A stretch of 64,000 bases of DNA from Voacanga thouarsii. Taxonomy: Eukaryota > Streptophyta > Magnoliopsida > Gentianales > Apocynaceae. Below, piece by piece: positions 10,171 through 23,036 of the stretch. The stretch's first letter is position 1, and each line of letters opens with the position of its first letter. Below the pieces are notes generated by a model, which worked only from the letters and a program-made list of their open reading frames with translations, did not search any database and was not told where the DNA came from. The position numbers and the translations under genes were made by a program. The stretch is taken from the NCBI GenBank assembly GCA_026120185.1, contig JANUWF010001937.1, positions 3,253,501 to 3,317,500 on the forward strand. The letters are read 5' to 3'.

Positions 10171-12589
10171 AAAACTTAGTAAAAAAAATGGCACTAGGAG
10201 TGAAAAAAAATAGCGCTAAATGAAACCCCTCTCTGAAAAAAAAACTATCCCAGTAAGTGAAAAAAAGCCCTCTTACACAAAAGCACTGCTTTTCACTATA
10301 CCCATTTCCCCACAAAAGCACTGCTTTTCACTATACCCATTTCCCCGCAAAAGCACTTCGGTTCTCTCCTCTCCGATACTGGTGAACTCTTTCCTCACCG
10401 AAAGCCCCTTCTGTTCTCTTTGTGTCACCTGTACCGGCGAGCCCATTCAGTTTTCTCCACTGCAGCAGCCTCAAGTGCTGGCATTTCCTCTTTCTTCCCT
10501 TCTTCAAGTGCCGATCTTGGAGCAGAACAAAGGTTTGATTTTATCCCTTTATTGGCTGTTGTTTGATTTGTGATATGCTATTATTTGGGTATTAGGTTCA
10601 AATCTATTTGAGATTGGTCTGAAATGCTATTTTTTATTATGATTTGTGGGATATATGTTTGAGATTGGTCTGTTAACTAATTTTTCCGTCCCTATGTGAG
10701 CTTGTGCCCATGTGTGGATGCTGAATTAAAAATGTGAGCATCTTTGTTACACATTCTTATTTGAGAAGAGGATAGGCCATTCATTTTCCTTCTATTGGGA
10801 ATCTTTATGGTGTTAGTTAACTCAAAAATATAGTTCACCTGCTGAGTACTTAACCCTTCACTATCAAGTTGGTCTTTTGCTGATATCAAATGTGTCATGG
10901 TTGTAATCTTGTTCCTATAGTTATGATATTTGAATTATCTTTTGCAGGTTCGTCATCCTGATACGTCGAAAAAAAAGTTAACTACACAAGTTACAACAAC
11001 TGAAAGATGAACAAGGTGTGTTTTTGTTTTTAGTTTACTATGTTCATCCTTATCTGGTTTAGTTTATTTATCAGTATGTTGCATTTTTACCCCGAAACAC
11101 AAAAGATTGTTCCTTGCTAAATTTGCATTTGAACTTTTTCTTTTATTTGATAAGTTTGATGAATTTATAGAAAAATTATGCCAGATTGATACATTTATTT
11201 GGTAAGTTTTATACAAAGGAGCAGAAGCCTCTTGATACATTTATTTGATAGGTTAAAAGAATTCTTTTTCAAGAACCAAATAAGAAATATCTTATAGCTT
11301 TACTATATGGAAAGTATAGATAAGAGATCTAGAAACTAGTGTGGCACAGTTATAAGAAGAATTATCTTCTTCTTTTTAAGTTATTATTATTGTTACTTTT
11401 TTCTTTAATCATATATTTCCATGTTCTAGGATTAACAAATTTGACAACATGCTGTATTGAGAAGGAGTGTGTTTCACTAAGGTTGACTGGTTATCTAAGT
11501 AATATTGGGTGGCAGAGTTGCAGAGTGCTATTGATCAGGAGAAATGTAAAGTCAAATTGAGGATAAATCCTTTACATGACATGGGTTGTATGCCTTTTGG
11601 TATGCTTCAATTTATTCAGTTTAACAAAATTGGAAACCTGTTCAGTAATTTCTTGCCAACAGGCATTATGTCTCAAAAATTTTTGTTCTTGAGACCCATC
11701 GAAGAACCTACTTGTGATCCACGCAAATTTTTTTCTTTTTGGGTACACTGAAGATGTTATATTGCCACAATTGCTAGAAAAATGAAGAGTTTTCAAGCTA
11801 TTGCCCATGTATCTGAATTTGGTTAAATTATAAATTTAAAGTGCATATGTATACATTGTTCTTCCTTTTTTTTCCATGAAAACGTTCTGAAAGCATATTT
11901 ATGTTCATCTCTCATATAGTTTGCTTGCATTTCTCTATTAATTTGATATGTCTAGAGGAATTCTCACTTTAATCTCAATATGTTCACAGATCCTCGAGAT
12001 GATCTTGGTGGAATGGACGTGGCAAGAAAGGTATGAATACAAATTTTCTAATGACAGCTTTGGATGTGTCTTCTATATTTTATTTCAAAGGAAAACCAAT
12101 ATCATTAAGTAGGACTTCTCCTCATTTCATGAATGCAGACTGGAAAATTCTCTAAAGTATCACTTTGTAGATATGGTTTCACTTATGCGCTAGAAAAATC
12201 ACTTTTATGTATTATCCTGGTTAGATTCACATAGTGTACAGGACATGGTTGGAAATATTATGTATGCATGTTTACTGGACCTTCAGTCTGTTTATCTTGA
12301 GGTTTATTTTATAATTCCTTAGAAAAATATTAGGTTTTAAGGTTTCAAGAATTTTTAGCATGTACTTTTTGATTTAAAAACTCATGTTTATCACCTGTAC
12401 TTGTTGGGATATTGAAAATGAAATCTTCCTTCAAATGATTTTTGCATAAGAAAATACTTTTCTCTTGAATTGTTATATTTATAAAAGTTGAAATTTGTCT
12501 AAGGAAAAGATGATTTCTAGATATGTTTTGGAATGATCTAGAAGTGTTTAATGCTAGGATTGTTGTCTTCTACTTAAATCCATTCTATG
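10171..12589 (+). other. Leader / 5' untranslated exons and introns of family A (inferred)
   Basis: The C-rich stretch 10270-10540 looks like a transcribed leader and is followed by a possible donor (aaag|gtttga, about 10531). Possible later acceptor/donor pairs bound short exons: ttttgcag| near 10947 with aacaag|gtgtg near 11014, and gttcacag| near 11989 with agaaag|gtatga near 12030. The rest is AT-rich intron-like DNA. Small open frames at 10220-10573 and 11509-11751 have no recognisable domain. Splicing is inferred from consensus only. Confidence 0.4.
10276..10357 (+). repeat. 35-bp short tandem duplication in the family A leader
   Basis: The unit starting cacaaaagcactgctttt at 10276 repeats at 10311, and a third partial copy (gcaaaagcactt) starts at 10346. 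Copies are almost identical. Confidence 0.88.
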
Positions 12590-12924
12590 TGTTAGGTATC
12601 TCATGTATATCATATATGGCGCCATGGAAAAATAAAACGAGATACCATCCCAAGATCCGCATACGTGTGGAAAACAAGACATATAGAGAGAGCAAAGGTA
12701 ACGGCTTTAATTCTAATCAGGATTGGTTTATTAATTCATCAATTAATAAACCCATATTCCCAGATCATGAGCGATATCTAGCAACACATCATGACCACCC
12801 AAGAGTCCAAGAAATCAAGTGGCTTGATATGAACCCTTTAATAACAAATTACAGTGCAATTAACTCCTTTCGCCATACAATATCTCATTCGGTTTGGAGT
12901 ACGAAATTTTTGCCAACTCCCTCC

Positions 12925-12964
<40 letters not shown>

Positions 12965-13722
12965 TCTAGCTCGAATATAATAGTACTTGTACCAGGAACC
13001 CACTACTCTAGATGTGTATCAATTGAAACTATTTCCAATACACAGTCACCTTGGCCAAGGACTTCTCGAGTAGTAATTCCTATAAGTGACCGTGAGATAT
13101 TCGCTCCTATTATTAGGAGTTGTGAATCCTTTATTGATTCCCTCAACTACTTTCGTTTACCTCACAATGTACCCAATATCCATCCCATAGGCGGCCCTCG
13201 ATCTAGCTCCAGAGATTGGAATCAAAGCACAATACTCAGCAAACAAAGTACCTTGGAGATCTCAAGTCTAAGGATACTTGCATGTTTGCTATATTGAGAT
13301 TATATCATTGGTACTAAATAGCTATCCATGTGATTTTCTCATAGCTAGGTCATCCAATATTCTTGTTCCACTAACAAGCATCCACGTATTAACTTTGAAT
13401 ATCTCAATACTCATGGATATGAGAACCACCACCTGATCAAATCAGGAAGTCTAACACATGTTAGTCTTAATACATTAATGATGTCTTGTCTCATTAATAC
13501 TACGACTAAAGACTATTTAAGTACTAATACTATATAGCGTAGTAGGAATCTCATATCATGATTTCCTTAATACAGTGTTGTACTAGAGACTTTATCTAAC
13601 AGTTATATTACACAAAAGTAAACAAAAAGAAACTGTAAGATAAATAATGCCTTTTATTAAAATAAAATGTGTCATATACAACGTACAAGTGATTGCCTCT
13701 AGGGCATAAAACTAACACTATG
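12585..13722. mobile_element. Solo LTR with perfect 5-bp target duplication
   Basis: The sequence from 12590 to 13717 (1128 bp) begins TGTTAG and ends CTAACA, an inverted hexamer, and is flanked by ctatg at 12585-12589 and ctatg at 13718-13722. No internal retrotransposon domain is present, so recombination between two LTRs has left one. The 3' phrase attgcctctagggcat resembles ends of Ty1/copia LTRs; the superfamily is a guess. It holds an (AT)n microsatellite. The open frames at 12523-13297 are chance. It inserted in the leader/intron region of the family A CACTA element, so it is younger than that insertion. Confidence 0.9.
12925..12960. repeat. (AT)n microsatellite in the solo LTR
   Basis: About 18 AT dinucleotides in a row. 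Confidence 0.95.
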
Positions 13723-15498
13723 TTGGTGTTTTCTTGAGTTAATAAGTCTAAGGTAATGACTTTTTGAAAGATAGAATAAATATTATGCTTGCTGGAATTT
13801 TTGAAAATATGTGCTAGATGCTTGTTTTTGTTCAAAATAAATTAGCAATGCAATTTATTATTGTAAGGCCATTTGATATTGGTTTCTAGACATGCAAGGG
13901 ATGTTATTTATGTTAATAATTAAGCATGAAAATCCTGGGTTTAATCCCAGTAAAATTTCAAAAACAGAGAAAGCAAAAACAAAGTTTATTGGTTTAGCTG
14001 TAGGTTCAGATTTTGGCTACTAATGCTGTGTGAAATATTCAGAATTTGAACAAGGTCAAAACAGAGAAAACGTAGCTCTATGTGTTTACTTGTTAACTGG
14101 AAAATTTCAGAATTTTTGGAAGTGGAATGTAAAAGTTAAAAAGTTTTATTTAACTCTGGTCTAATCTGGGCAAAAAGCTACAAAAAAGGAAAATTTTTTT
14201 CTAAGCATGATTTAAACTTGATTTTTGTGAATGGCCACCTGAATTATGTTTTATATGTATTGATATTTATCTCTACAAAATTTGAGGTCAATCCAGTATA
14301 TTTTTATATGTATTATACTCTTGGGAAAAAAGGGATAACTTGCTGGAAATTACGAACAGCTTAGGAATCTTAAGGAAAGTTTCTAATATTGAGTTATATA
14401 CTTCCCTTATGTGCAATGTTAGTGTGTACTGGCATTTAGGGATGTACTAAAGGTTTATATACTAATTTATTTGAAGTCATTGCAGGCTGTATATCTGTGG
14501 GCTTTGTCAAGAACTTGAGATGCTATATGTACGTTATAAATGTGGAGTGTGTTTTCCTAAGGTATTTAGGATTAGGTTGTGACATTATATTTTTATGACT
14601 TTTTCTTAGATTTGGAAGGTTGCCAAGGGAAAAACCTACTCTTTATGGTTAAGAAACTTATTTACTAAACCAAGATTATTTTTTGCATTAAACTGTTTAT
14701 GAAATAATATAATTGCTCGTAGTCAAATGTTATGTGTTATCAATGGAAACATGGGTTGTTGTAACAAAATGTTCAGCATGTATAAGCATAAGAATGCCTA
14801 AGATATTGTCAATTTACAAGGTGGAATTGCCTTAATGCATCAAAATTATTCTTGGTTTGACTATTATAAGATTGCAGCCAAACAATTTCTGCTACTTAGT
14901 TATCTCTTTTTGGTTCTTTCCAATTTGTTGGAAAATTTTCCAAGTTTTACTATAGAATATGCATAGCAAAGAAATTTCTCACTTAGCAGGTTCTTTTTCT
15001 TTTTCATTTCTATTTTGATTCTTGTTAGATAAAAAACTGTGTTGTTTTTTAAATATAGTCAATCACTTGTAAGATTAGGTTACAACCTTTTCTTGAAGAG
15101 GTTTTTCCTCTTAACTAAATTAAATTTGATCAAATGAAAGTACCAAATTTGATCCAATCAATTTGGCATCATTATATGTTGGCAAAAATTAATGACAAGT
15201 AAATGATATTATTTAGCTAATTATTGTGATATCACTCTTGGAATGCAGGTGTTTGATGGTAGCATAGTAAAGAATAATGTAAAAGGCAGTCCTCAATGTT
15301 AGTTACCGTTTATCAAATGTGGACAGTTTAAGGTAAAAATACAAAGATTGAGTTTCCTTTTTTTTTTTTTTTTTGGGTTAGATTGTGGACAGTTTAGTTT
15401 TCTATTTTTTTTTTTAACTTCTTAGTTGGATTTGAATTTGAATTTGAATTTGTTTCCTTGATTTGAATTTCTCAAAATTTTTAATGCCCTAAATTAAA
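13723..15498 (+). other. Intron-like DNA before the TNP2 gene of family A
   Basis: AT-rich with no domain signal. Consensus acceptors occur at about 14485 (tcattgcag) and 15249 (gaatgcag), the latter just before gtgtttgatggtagc; either could bound leader exons. A T-run lies at 15359-15374. Confidence 0.4.
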
Positions 15499-15579
15499 TT
15501 GCATAAATCTTACATATTGTATTTTTACTCCTTAGGCTGCGACTTTAGCCTATCTATTGTTGATTGTGGCATCACTAAC

Positions 15580-18235
15580 ATGGATAAATCTTGGATGAAT
15601 CTTCTTAGAAATTGCATTGCATATCAAAATGGTGTAGATAGCTTTTTAAGATTTGCAATGAATAATGCAAGTTTGAATGGAAAAATATTGTGTCCTTGTA
15701 TAAAATGTGGAAATGGGGTACTGAGGACGAAAATAGAGGCATGAGAGCACCTTATAGTGTATGGGTTTATTAAGGGATACTGTCATTGGATAGTACATGC
15801 AGAACTTTCATCCTCTAGTTCATCTAGATCAAATGTTGGTCTTAATTTGCAAGCTACCTGTAAACAAAATGATAACATGGATGGATTGTTATGTGATGCA
15901 TTTGGCATTCCAATGCATGATGGAATTGAGCATGTTGACACATCTGCTGGAGTTGAATTGCCAAACTTAGATGTTGAAAATTTTTATAAGCACATTAATG
16001 ATTCTCAACAAGAGTTGTATCCTGGGTGTAAATATTTTTCTAAACTTTCATTTCTTATTCAATTGCTGCACCTTAAGTGTGCAGGGAAGTGGTCAAATAG
16101 ACATTTTGAAATGCTTCTTAATTTGTTGAGAGAATCATATCCTGATGGTGCAGAAATTCTTCGATCATATTATGAAGCTGAAAAGATAATGAAATAGTTA
16201 GGTCTTGGGTATGAGAAGATAGATACTTGTCCTAATGATTCCACACTATATTGGGAGGATAAATTTGGATGGAAATATTGTGAAACATGTAAAGAATCTA
16301 GATGGGAAACTAATGATAATGATCCTATGGGGGAGAAAAGAATTATTGCAAAAAAAGTTATTTGGCATTTTCAACTAAAACCTCGTTTGCAACGTTTGTT
16401 TATGTCCGCAAAGACAGCTAAGTCAATGAGATGGCATGGGGAGGATCGAATAGATGATAGTCTTATGAGACACCCAGCTGACACACCTACTTGGAAAAAT
16501 TTTGATGATCTTTACCCTGATTTTTCTAAAGATGTGCACAATGTGAGATTGGGTTTAGCTTCGGATGGGTTTAATCCTTTTAAAAATATGAATGTTGTGC
16601 ATAGTACTTGGCCTATTATATTGATGCTTTATAATTTACCCCCAGGGATGTGTATGAAGCAGCCTTACTTTTTCTTGTCCTTGCTAATACCTGGTCCTAG
16701 TGCTCCAGGGAATAATCTTGATGTCTATTTAGAGCCTCTAATTTTAGAATTGAAAGAATTATGGGATGTGGGCGTGTCTACTTATGATGCATATTCTAAG
16801 CAGAATTTTCAAATGCGGGCAGTATTATTGTGGACTATTAGTGTTTTTCCTGGATATGGTAATTTGTCGGGGTGGAACACCAAAGGGGAGTTTGCTTGTC
16901 CTACTTGTCACAAGGAGATAGAGTTACAGTGGTTGAAGAACAGTAAAAAGCATTGCTACATGGGACATCGAAGGTTCTTAAAATTAGATCACCCTTTTAG
17001 AAATGATGTTCGATCATTTAATGGTAGACAAGAGCACAGAGAGAGACCTACTTTGTTGTTCGGAGATATGATTTTAAAAGAATTAGATGGTATCAATTTT
17101 AAGTTTGGAAAGTTAGTGAGTGATAATGAAAAGTTGCCATTTAATTGGAAGAAAAAAACTATGTTCTTTGAATTGCCATATTGGAAAGATAACTTGTTGC
17201 GTTATAATCTCGATGTGATGCACATTGAGAAAAATGTGAGTGAAATGCTGATGTCCATATTACTTGAGATGGATAAGAAAAGAGATCGTAAGTCACGGCT
17301 GGACTTGAAGGACATGTGGAATAAGACCAAAACTACATCCACTTGAGATGGAGAATGGTGCATCTTCTTTACCTCGGGCTTCATTTTCTTTAAGTAAAAG
17401 TGAGAAATTAAATTTTTGTAAACTATTGAAAAGGGTAAAAGTTCCTGATGGGTATGCTGCTAACTTGTCTAGGTGTGTACAACTAAAGCCACCAAAGATT
17501 TTAGGGCTTAAGAGCCATGATCATCATATTTTGATGCAACAATTATTGCCTATAGCTCTAAGAAAATCGTTGCCAAAATCCGTTCGGTATCCCTTGCTTA
17601 GGCTAAGTAGGTATTTTAGACTACTATGCTGTAAGGAATTATTGGCTCATGGTTTGGTTCAACTAGAGATGGACATTGTTGTCATTCTTTGTGAGCTAGA
17701 ACGAGTCTTTCCACGATCAGCTTTCAATATCATGATGCATCTATGTGTTCACCTAGCCTACAAAGCAAGAATAGCTGGACTAGTGCAATTTCGATGGATG
17801 TATCCAATTGAGAGGTATGTATCGTCTATTTTCTATTTTCTAGTTCTTTATATTAGTTTTTTTAAATCTTTCACTTTTAGCTAATTGAATTGTTTTTTAA
17901 TGACTTTTGTTACTTTAGGTACTTAGTACTTTGAAATCTTATGTGCGGAATAGGAATCGCCCAGAAGGTTCTATAGCAAAAGTCTATTTAGCTGAAGAAT
18001 GTTTAACATTCTACTCCTTATATCTAGCTGATTATGTCCAAACAAGGTTCAATCAAAGATCAAGAAATGAAGAAGATGAGTCAAAAACTCGAGTGGGTGT
18101 GGATGTGTTTAAAATATCAGGACGCTCATTGGGTAAAGGCTTACCAACAAAATTTGATTGAGATTCATTGAATAAAGCACATCAATATATGCTATTCAAT
18201 TGCATAGTTGTCAAGCCATATATTGAGTGAGTTGA
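15580..18235 (+). pseudogene. TNP2-type CACTA transposase of family A (Transposase_21 plus DUF4218), broken
   Basis: The start is the ATG of MDKSWM at 15580. Domains in order: the transposase-associated N-terminal domain with CPCIKCGN (15580-15810); a variable acidic linker; the Transposase_21 core (about 16200-17340) with LKPRLQRLFMSAKTA, WPIILMLYNLPPGMC, FACPTCHKE, HRRFL and YNLDVMHIEKNV; then DUF4218 (17348-18230) with VPDGYAANLSRCV, HHILMQQLLPIALR, RWMYPIER and, after an intron, SYVRNRNRPEGSIAKVYLAE. The product would cut and join element ends in the nucleus. Stops interrupt at 15742 (TGA) and 16195 (TAG); a frameshift lies near 17340, and a one-base loss after the intron breaks the YLSTLKS phrase. 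Except for these it is near full length, so decay looks moderate. Confidence 0.92.
17815..17918 (+). other. Intron in TNP2 (family A) at the RWMYP-ER site
   Basis: Donor gag|gtatgt follows ...YPIE; acceptor ttactttag| lies near 17918, where coding resumes with YL-TLKSYVRN. The family C gene has an intron at the same protein position (after RWMYPFER), so the intron is ancestral to both families. Confidence 0.7.
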
Positions 18236-18489
18236 AAACAAAAAAAAAAAAATTGAGATAGTGAATATTTAGCTAGCAAAATGTAAGAACTAATTAAATT
18301 TGCCCTTTATCTTTTGCAGCATGCACCAAACTTAGGTAGCGCAAAGTCATCCTTGAGCGTATTCATAGTGAAACCTTTGCATATTGGTTTTCCAATCACG
18401 TAAGTCAAAATTATGTAATATTATTTTTTTTATCCAATTCAGTTCTCTTTTACATAGTTATGTGATTTATTTATTTATTTATATATTTT

Positions 18490-19130
18490 AGGTAAACTAG
18501 ATTGCTTCTTGGACAATATCTGAAGATAGACCGATTACAAGAGATTTAATTTATCTGTCTAAGGGCCCTAAAAAAGTTGGATTACGATATCAGGGATTTA
18601 TGGTAAATGGTTTCAGGTTTCACACAAAAGAAGCAGGGCTTAAAAGAAAAATGCAAACTAGGGGAGTTTCTGTAAATGCAACTACTTCAAGTTTTTAAAG
18701 TGCAAGGGATGAAAATCCTATTTTAAGTGAAGTGGCGTATTTTGAAGTTTTAAAGAACGTGATTGAATTAGATTATGGAGGTGATCGAAGGGTTGTGTTG
18801 TTTGAATATGATTAGGTATCAAATGGGAAGAGACTAAAACAAGATGATAATGGATTCATGTTAGCAAATTTCAGCAATGTGCCCCCCCCCCCCCCCAATG
18901 AACCTTTCATTCTCGCCTCCCAAGCAAGATAAGTATTCTATGTGAAAGAATCAAATGTGAGTGATCGGCATGTTGTTATTTCGACAAATGCAAGATTTGT
19001 CTATAAAATGGGAGATGTTGTGGATGTTGATACACATTTACAAGCTGAAATTTGCAATCCCATAGCTAATGAAGGGGATGAGAACATTTGTTAGGTCCGT
19101 TAAGGGAATGGTGGTACTTGATTGTAATTT
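18490..19130 (+). pseudogene. DUF4216-containing 3' part of TNP2 unit, family A
   Basis: The plus-strand frame gives SWTISEDRPITRDLIYLSKG, VGLRYQGFMVNGFRFHTKEA, GVSVNATTSSF, a stop, then VAYFEVLKNVIELDYGGDR, VVLFEYD, FILASQA and VFYVKESNVSDRHVVIST. This is the DUF4216 domain that accompanies plant CACTA transposases. Stops fall at 18699 and at the expected Trp of the VVLFEYDW phrase, and a run of 14 C (18883-18896) has disturbed the frame. Exon-like pieces around 18320-18400 (HAPNLGSAK, VKPLHIGFPI) are likely upstream parts. The function of DUF4216 is unknown. Confidence 0.83.
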
Positions 19131-19561
19131 GATGACTAAAAAGCTATTTTCCTATTTTAATATGTTGTCCAATGGAATGGCAGTTGCATTTGAATGCTAT
19201 ATTAATGTACTTTAATTTATAATTTGACATAGGTATTGTCATTTTTGTTTGCTATGTGTTCTTATGATTGGTTGTTTGATAGATGATAGTTTCAAATGCA
19301 AATATTGTAATCTCATCCCGTTATTATCTTTTCCATTTAATATTTTGTCTAACAAGTGTTATTTCATAGCTTGGGCCATCTTATAAAGACTTTATAGTGT
19401 TCACACACGGCGTTGTGACATCAACTTTAGGTAATTTCATAATGTTACAAAATCTTTTTCAACAAGTTGTTTTCTTAACTATTTTATGGTAGACACATGG
19501 AAGGCTTGACAAGTTGTTATCTTAACTATTTCTTTTTGTCTTCTTTTAGACACAGAAACAG
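19131..19561 (+). other. Intergenic/3' UTR stretch between the two genes of family A
   Basis: AT-rich, no coding signal. A short near-repeat, aacaagttgttttcttaactattt and acaagttgttatcttaactattt, is visible at about 19460 and 19509. Confidence 0.5.
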
Positions 19562-21648
19562 ATGGCTAGGACATGAGGCTTGAAGAAGAAAAGAATTGCT
19601 AAACACGGCATGCAATGTTCTATGGATGACCAACTAAATATGCTAGCTGAACAACAGAGGGACGGTGTTCAATATTCTATGGATGACCAGCAAAACATCT
19701 GAGTTGAAGAACAAATACTGCCTCCACATATTACACAACCAACTGATCCAAATTGTGAGTATATTAAATCAAATATCCTTTTTTCTAATGTCTATGATAC
19801 TCAATCTAAGCAAATTTCAGCAATGTTTTTGGATTCAGTTTTTGTTCAGTTGAATGTCAATCCAGAAACATCTTTGGACGCACATCATCACACGCAAGTT
19901 CAAGAAAGAAGAGTGGCACACAACACCAAACATGCAAGTTCCTCAACTGGTATGTGCAAATATTTTATTTTATTTTTCTTACAATAAATTAGTCCTAAAA
20001 ATCTCCATCTCTTGATCTTTTGAATAGGTGGTTTTCAGTTAAATCTTCAAACTGATTGACAAAGATCATCTCAGCATACCACACGGTGATTTGATGGATC
20101 TGGTAAAAAGAATAACTTCCAAGAAATATCATTGAACCAAGTTTTTAAGTTGTGATTAATTTTCTACTACTATAAGTTTTATGCTATCCTAATTTTAATG
20201 CTTTATGCAGAAGTTTAAAATAGTGGTAATAAAGGTAAATGTAGAGGACTAACTTATTGCGCTGATGTATGGGGACGTCCTAAGCATTGGGGTTTGATTA
20301 AGGTTAATTTTAAGCGTAGCAGACAACCCATTGGAAAGTATAGGAAAAAGCTAGTTAATTTCTTGGGAACTATAGCTAGGAATGGTAAGCATGCCCCATT
20401 GAATTATCTGTCATGGACAAAGATGCCAAAAACATATAAGAAAGAGATGATCGATATTGTTAAGGTAATAACACCATGATTAATGAACCTTCAATTTTCT
20501 ATTTTTTCCTTCGAGAAAACTGCTGCTTTTATATTATTCATAATTTACTTCATGATAGGAAAGATTTGATTTGCCATTGGGAATCGAGCCAAAAATCATA
20601 TCATCAATAGGAAACAAGTGGAGAAGCTAGAAGAATACACTAAAAATGCAGTATTTTGTTCCAAATCAAAGGAACAATGTGGTACCTTCTTGTGGAGAAG
20701 ATCGTGTGCTTGAAGACCAATGGTTATGGTTGGTTGCCTTTTGGAATTCAAAGGATGGAAAGGTAATATTAGTTGTTGTTTCAGCCTATGTAAAATTAAG
20801 TTAAAAAAATAAGTTATTAAGTGTTAATTTTCCATTTGTTTTTTCTGTTCTAGCGTGTATGCTCAAGGAATACTTAAAGTAGGAAAATCAATAATTTGCA
20901 TCACAGAAAAGGGCAAAAGTCATTTGCTCAAGTTGCTAAAGAATTGGTAAAACTTATTATACTTGACATTTATTTTTTTCATTGCCATGAACGAAAAACT
21001 TATTAACATTGTCCTATATTTGGTTAACTTTTGTTCTTTCCCATACAGACAAAAGAATTAGGGCATCAGCCATCCCGAGCTGAGTTGTACAATGCATGCT
21101 TTACGGACTCCAATGGGAATCCGGGAAATAGTGCTATTGCAGAAAAATTGGTACCATATTGCATATTTTTTCTTGCAATATGAATATTTTATTTTTTTAT
21201 TCAACCAGCAAAATTAGATATTCTAATTGTAAGATAATAAACAAATTTTTTCTTTGTCATAGAATTTGATGAATGAGAAGAGAAGTGAACTCCTTTCTAA
21301 TTTGTGTGATGAAATTGGGCCTAATGATATTTTCTCACAAGTGATGGGACCAGAAAGAAATGGTCGAGTTCGAAAGTGTGGAAGTGGTATTGCTCTGTCA
21401 GATTTTTGTGGTGAAATTCCATCCCGTAATACTAGCACCGCATCATAGCTGAACAAAGAGATCAGATAGTGATGCTTCAAGAACAAGCTAAAGAGCAAGC
21501 AGAACTTATTAGGGAGCAAGAAAGATTGCTAGCTGAGATTCGTGCAAATATGCCACAAAATAATGTCAACGAGATAAATGAGTCAAAAGTTGCATCATTT
21601 GAGTCAAACCAGCAACCTATCAAAACCAAAAGTACTAGTACTATAAGG

Positions 21649-23036
21649 GTATTGTTACCTAATACCTTGGTGTTCTCTTTCTGTCCATGTTTTTGTTCAA
21701 ATGTTACCTAATTTGCTCTCTTTGGATATTTGATCTTTTTTTGGACCTAGTAGAAATTCTGCTCAATGGGCATTGAATTGTTGACCTGTTGGCATTTTGG
21801 AATTGCAATTTTTGTTGTGGTGATTGGGATGTTGGAGTTGTGGTTTTTGGTGTGGTGATTGGGATGTTGGAGTTGAATTTGTGCTAATTTTTTGGGTTGT
21901 GGTGTGTGGAGATTGCATTACCTGAGTTGTTGGAGTTGAATTAGAATTGAATTGTGGTGTGTGGAGATTGCATTGCATTTTGGAGTTACTGTTTTTTGTT
22001 TTGCAAAATGGCCATGTTTTATGTTTTCTGTGATTTTCCTGACTTTTAAATAAGAAGAAAAATACCTTTTTATGTAAACTTTGTTGTGAACTTTGCTGTA
22101 AAAATTTTCTGTTTTAACCATGTTGACGATTATATTCAAAACAATTGCAAAAGTGATCTTTCCTTTCAAATGCCACCTTGAATCTTGATTCTAGGGACAT
22201 GAATGATGACTTTAGCGTGTGTTGTTGTGTCAGAAAGTACTGCATTTAATTGCAGAAAATTTTCATAACTAAAAACACTAAGAACAGTGGATTTTTAGTA
22301 CCAACTATGTAGTGTTTTGGAATCTGTTTTGAGCATGGTTTTTACTGGTGAAAAGGTTTAAAATGCATGCTTTTGTGTGCTTTAACAATCTGGAAAAGAT
22401 GGGATTAAAATGGGATAAAGGTTGAGAATTCTTTTTTTTTTTTCTCTCCATGTTGACAGATTCATGCAGTTTTTGTTCAGAATTTTCTGCGAACTTTTTA
22501 TACATGATTTTCTGTATTGGCCAATTTTCTTTTTTTTTTTTGTTCCTTACATGTTAAAATGTTTTTCTGCAAAGTTTGAGATCATTCGGAGGTGTAGGTG
22601 TTTTACCCTTAGAAACATAGAGAATGCTTGTTGGAAATTGAAGGCAGCTTAGGGGGTTTTGTATTAATTTACTAAGTTTAATTTGTTTTCTTGAGAAATG
22701 ATTGAGGGTGGATTTTATGCTTGCTAAGGGTTGATGGAAGGTCTTAGGTGCTAAGTATATGTAAAATTCATGTTTGCTTGTCTTTGATATTATTTGGTGA
22801 ACAAAGCATAATAGAGGCATGATGTGCACTTGGTGTATAGTTTAGACTTGATTTTTTTTTTTGGGGGGGGGGGATGATCTTGGAAGTACTGTGATTGATT
22901 TATATGAACTCTTTTTTAGATTTGTGATGTTTTCAAGGGTAAGCACCAATGTATGCTATAGCTTTTAATGTCAAGTTCATTTTGAGATTTGGGAGTTGTT
23001 TTGTTCATAATTTTCTTATTGTAACATTCTCTTTAG
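21649..23036 (+). other. Large intron in the Transposase_24-type gene
   Basis: Donor near 21649 (aagg|gtatt) and acceptor ctctttag near 23037. The intron holds a tandem repeat at 21785-21975 (words such as gtggtgattgggatgttggagttg) and several homopolymer runs, including a G-run at 22861. Small open frames on both strands here are repeats or chance. Confidence 0.6.
21785..21975. repeat. Tandem/interspersed GT-rich minisatellite in the intron
   Basis: Two near-identical phrases, ggtgattgggatgttggagt, near 21816 and 21855, then two copies of tgtggtgtgtggagattgca near 21899 and 21953. They look like replication-slippage products. Confidence 0.75.

Noticed and set aside
10220..10573. A 117-residue protein in the family A leader
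   Set aside because: Contains a 35-bp tandem duplication, has no domain, and overlaps a plausible splice donor; more likely untranslated leader.
12523..13297. Two ~146-residue open frames
   Set aside because: They lie across the solo LTR and its AT microsatellite and show no domain.
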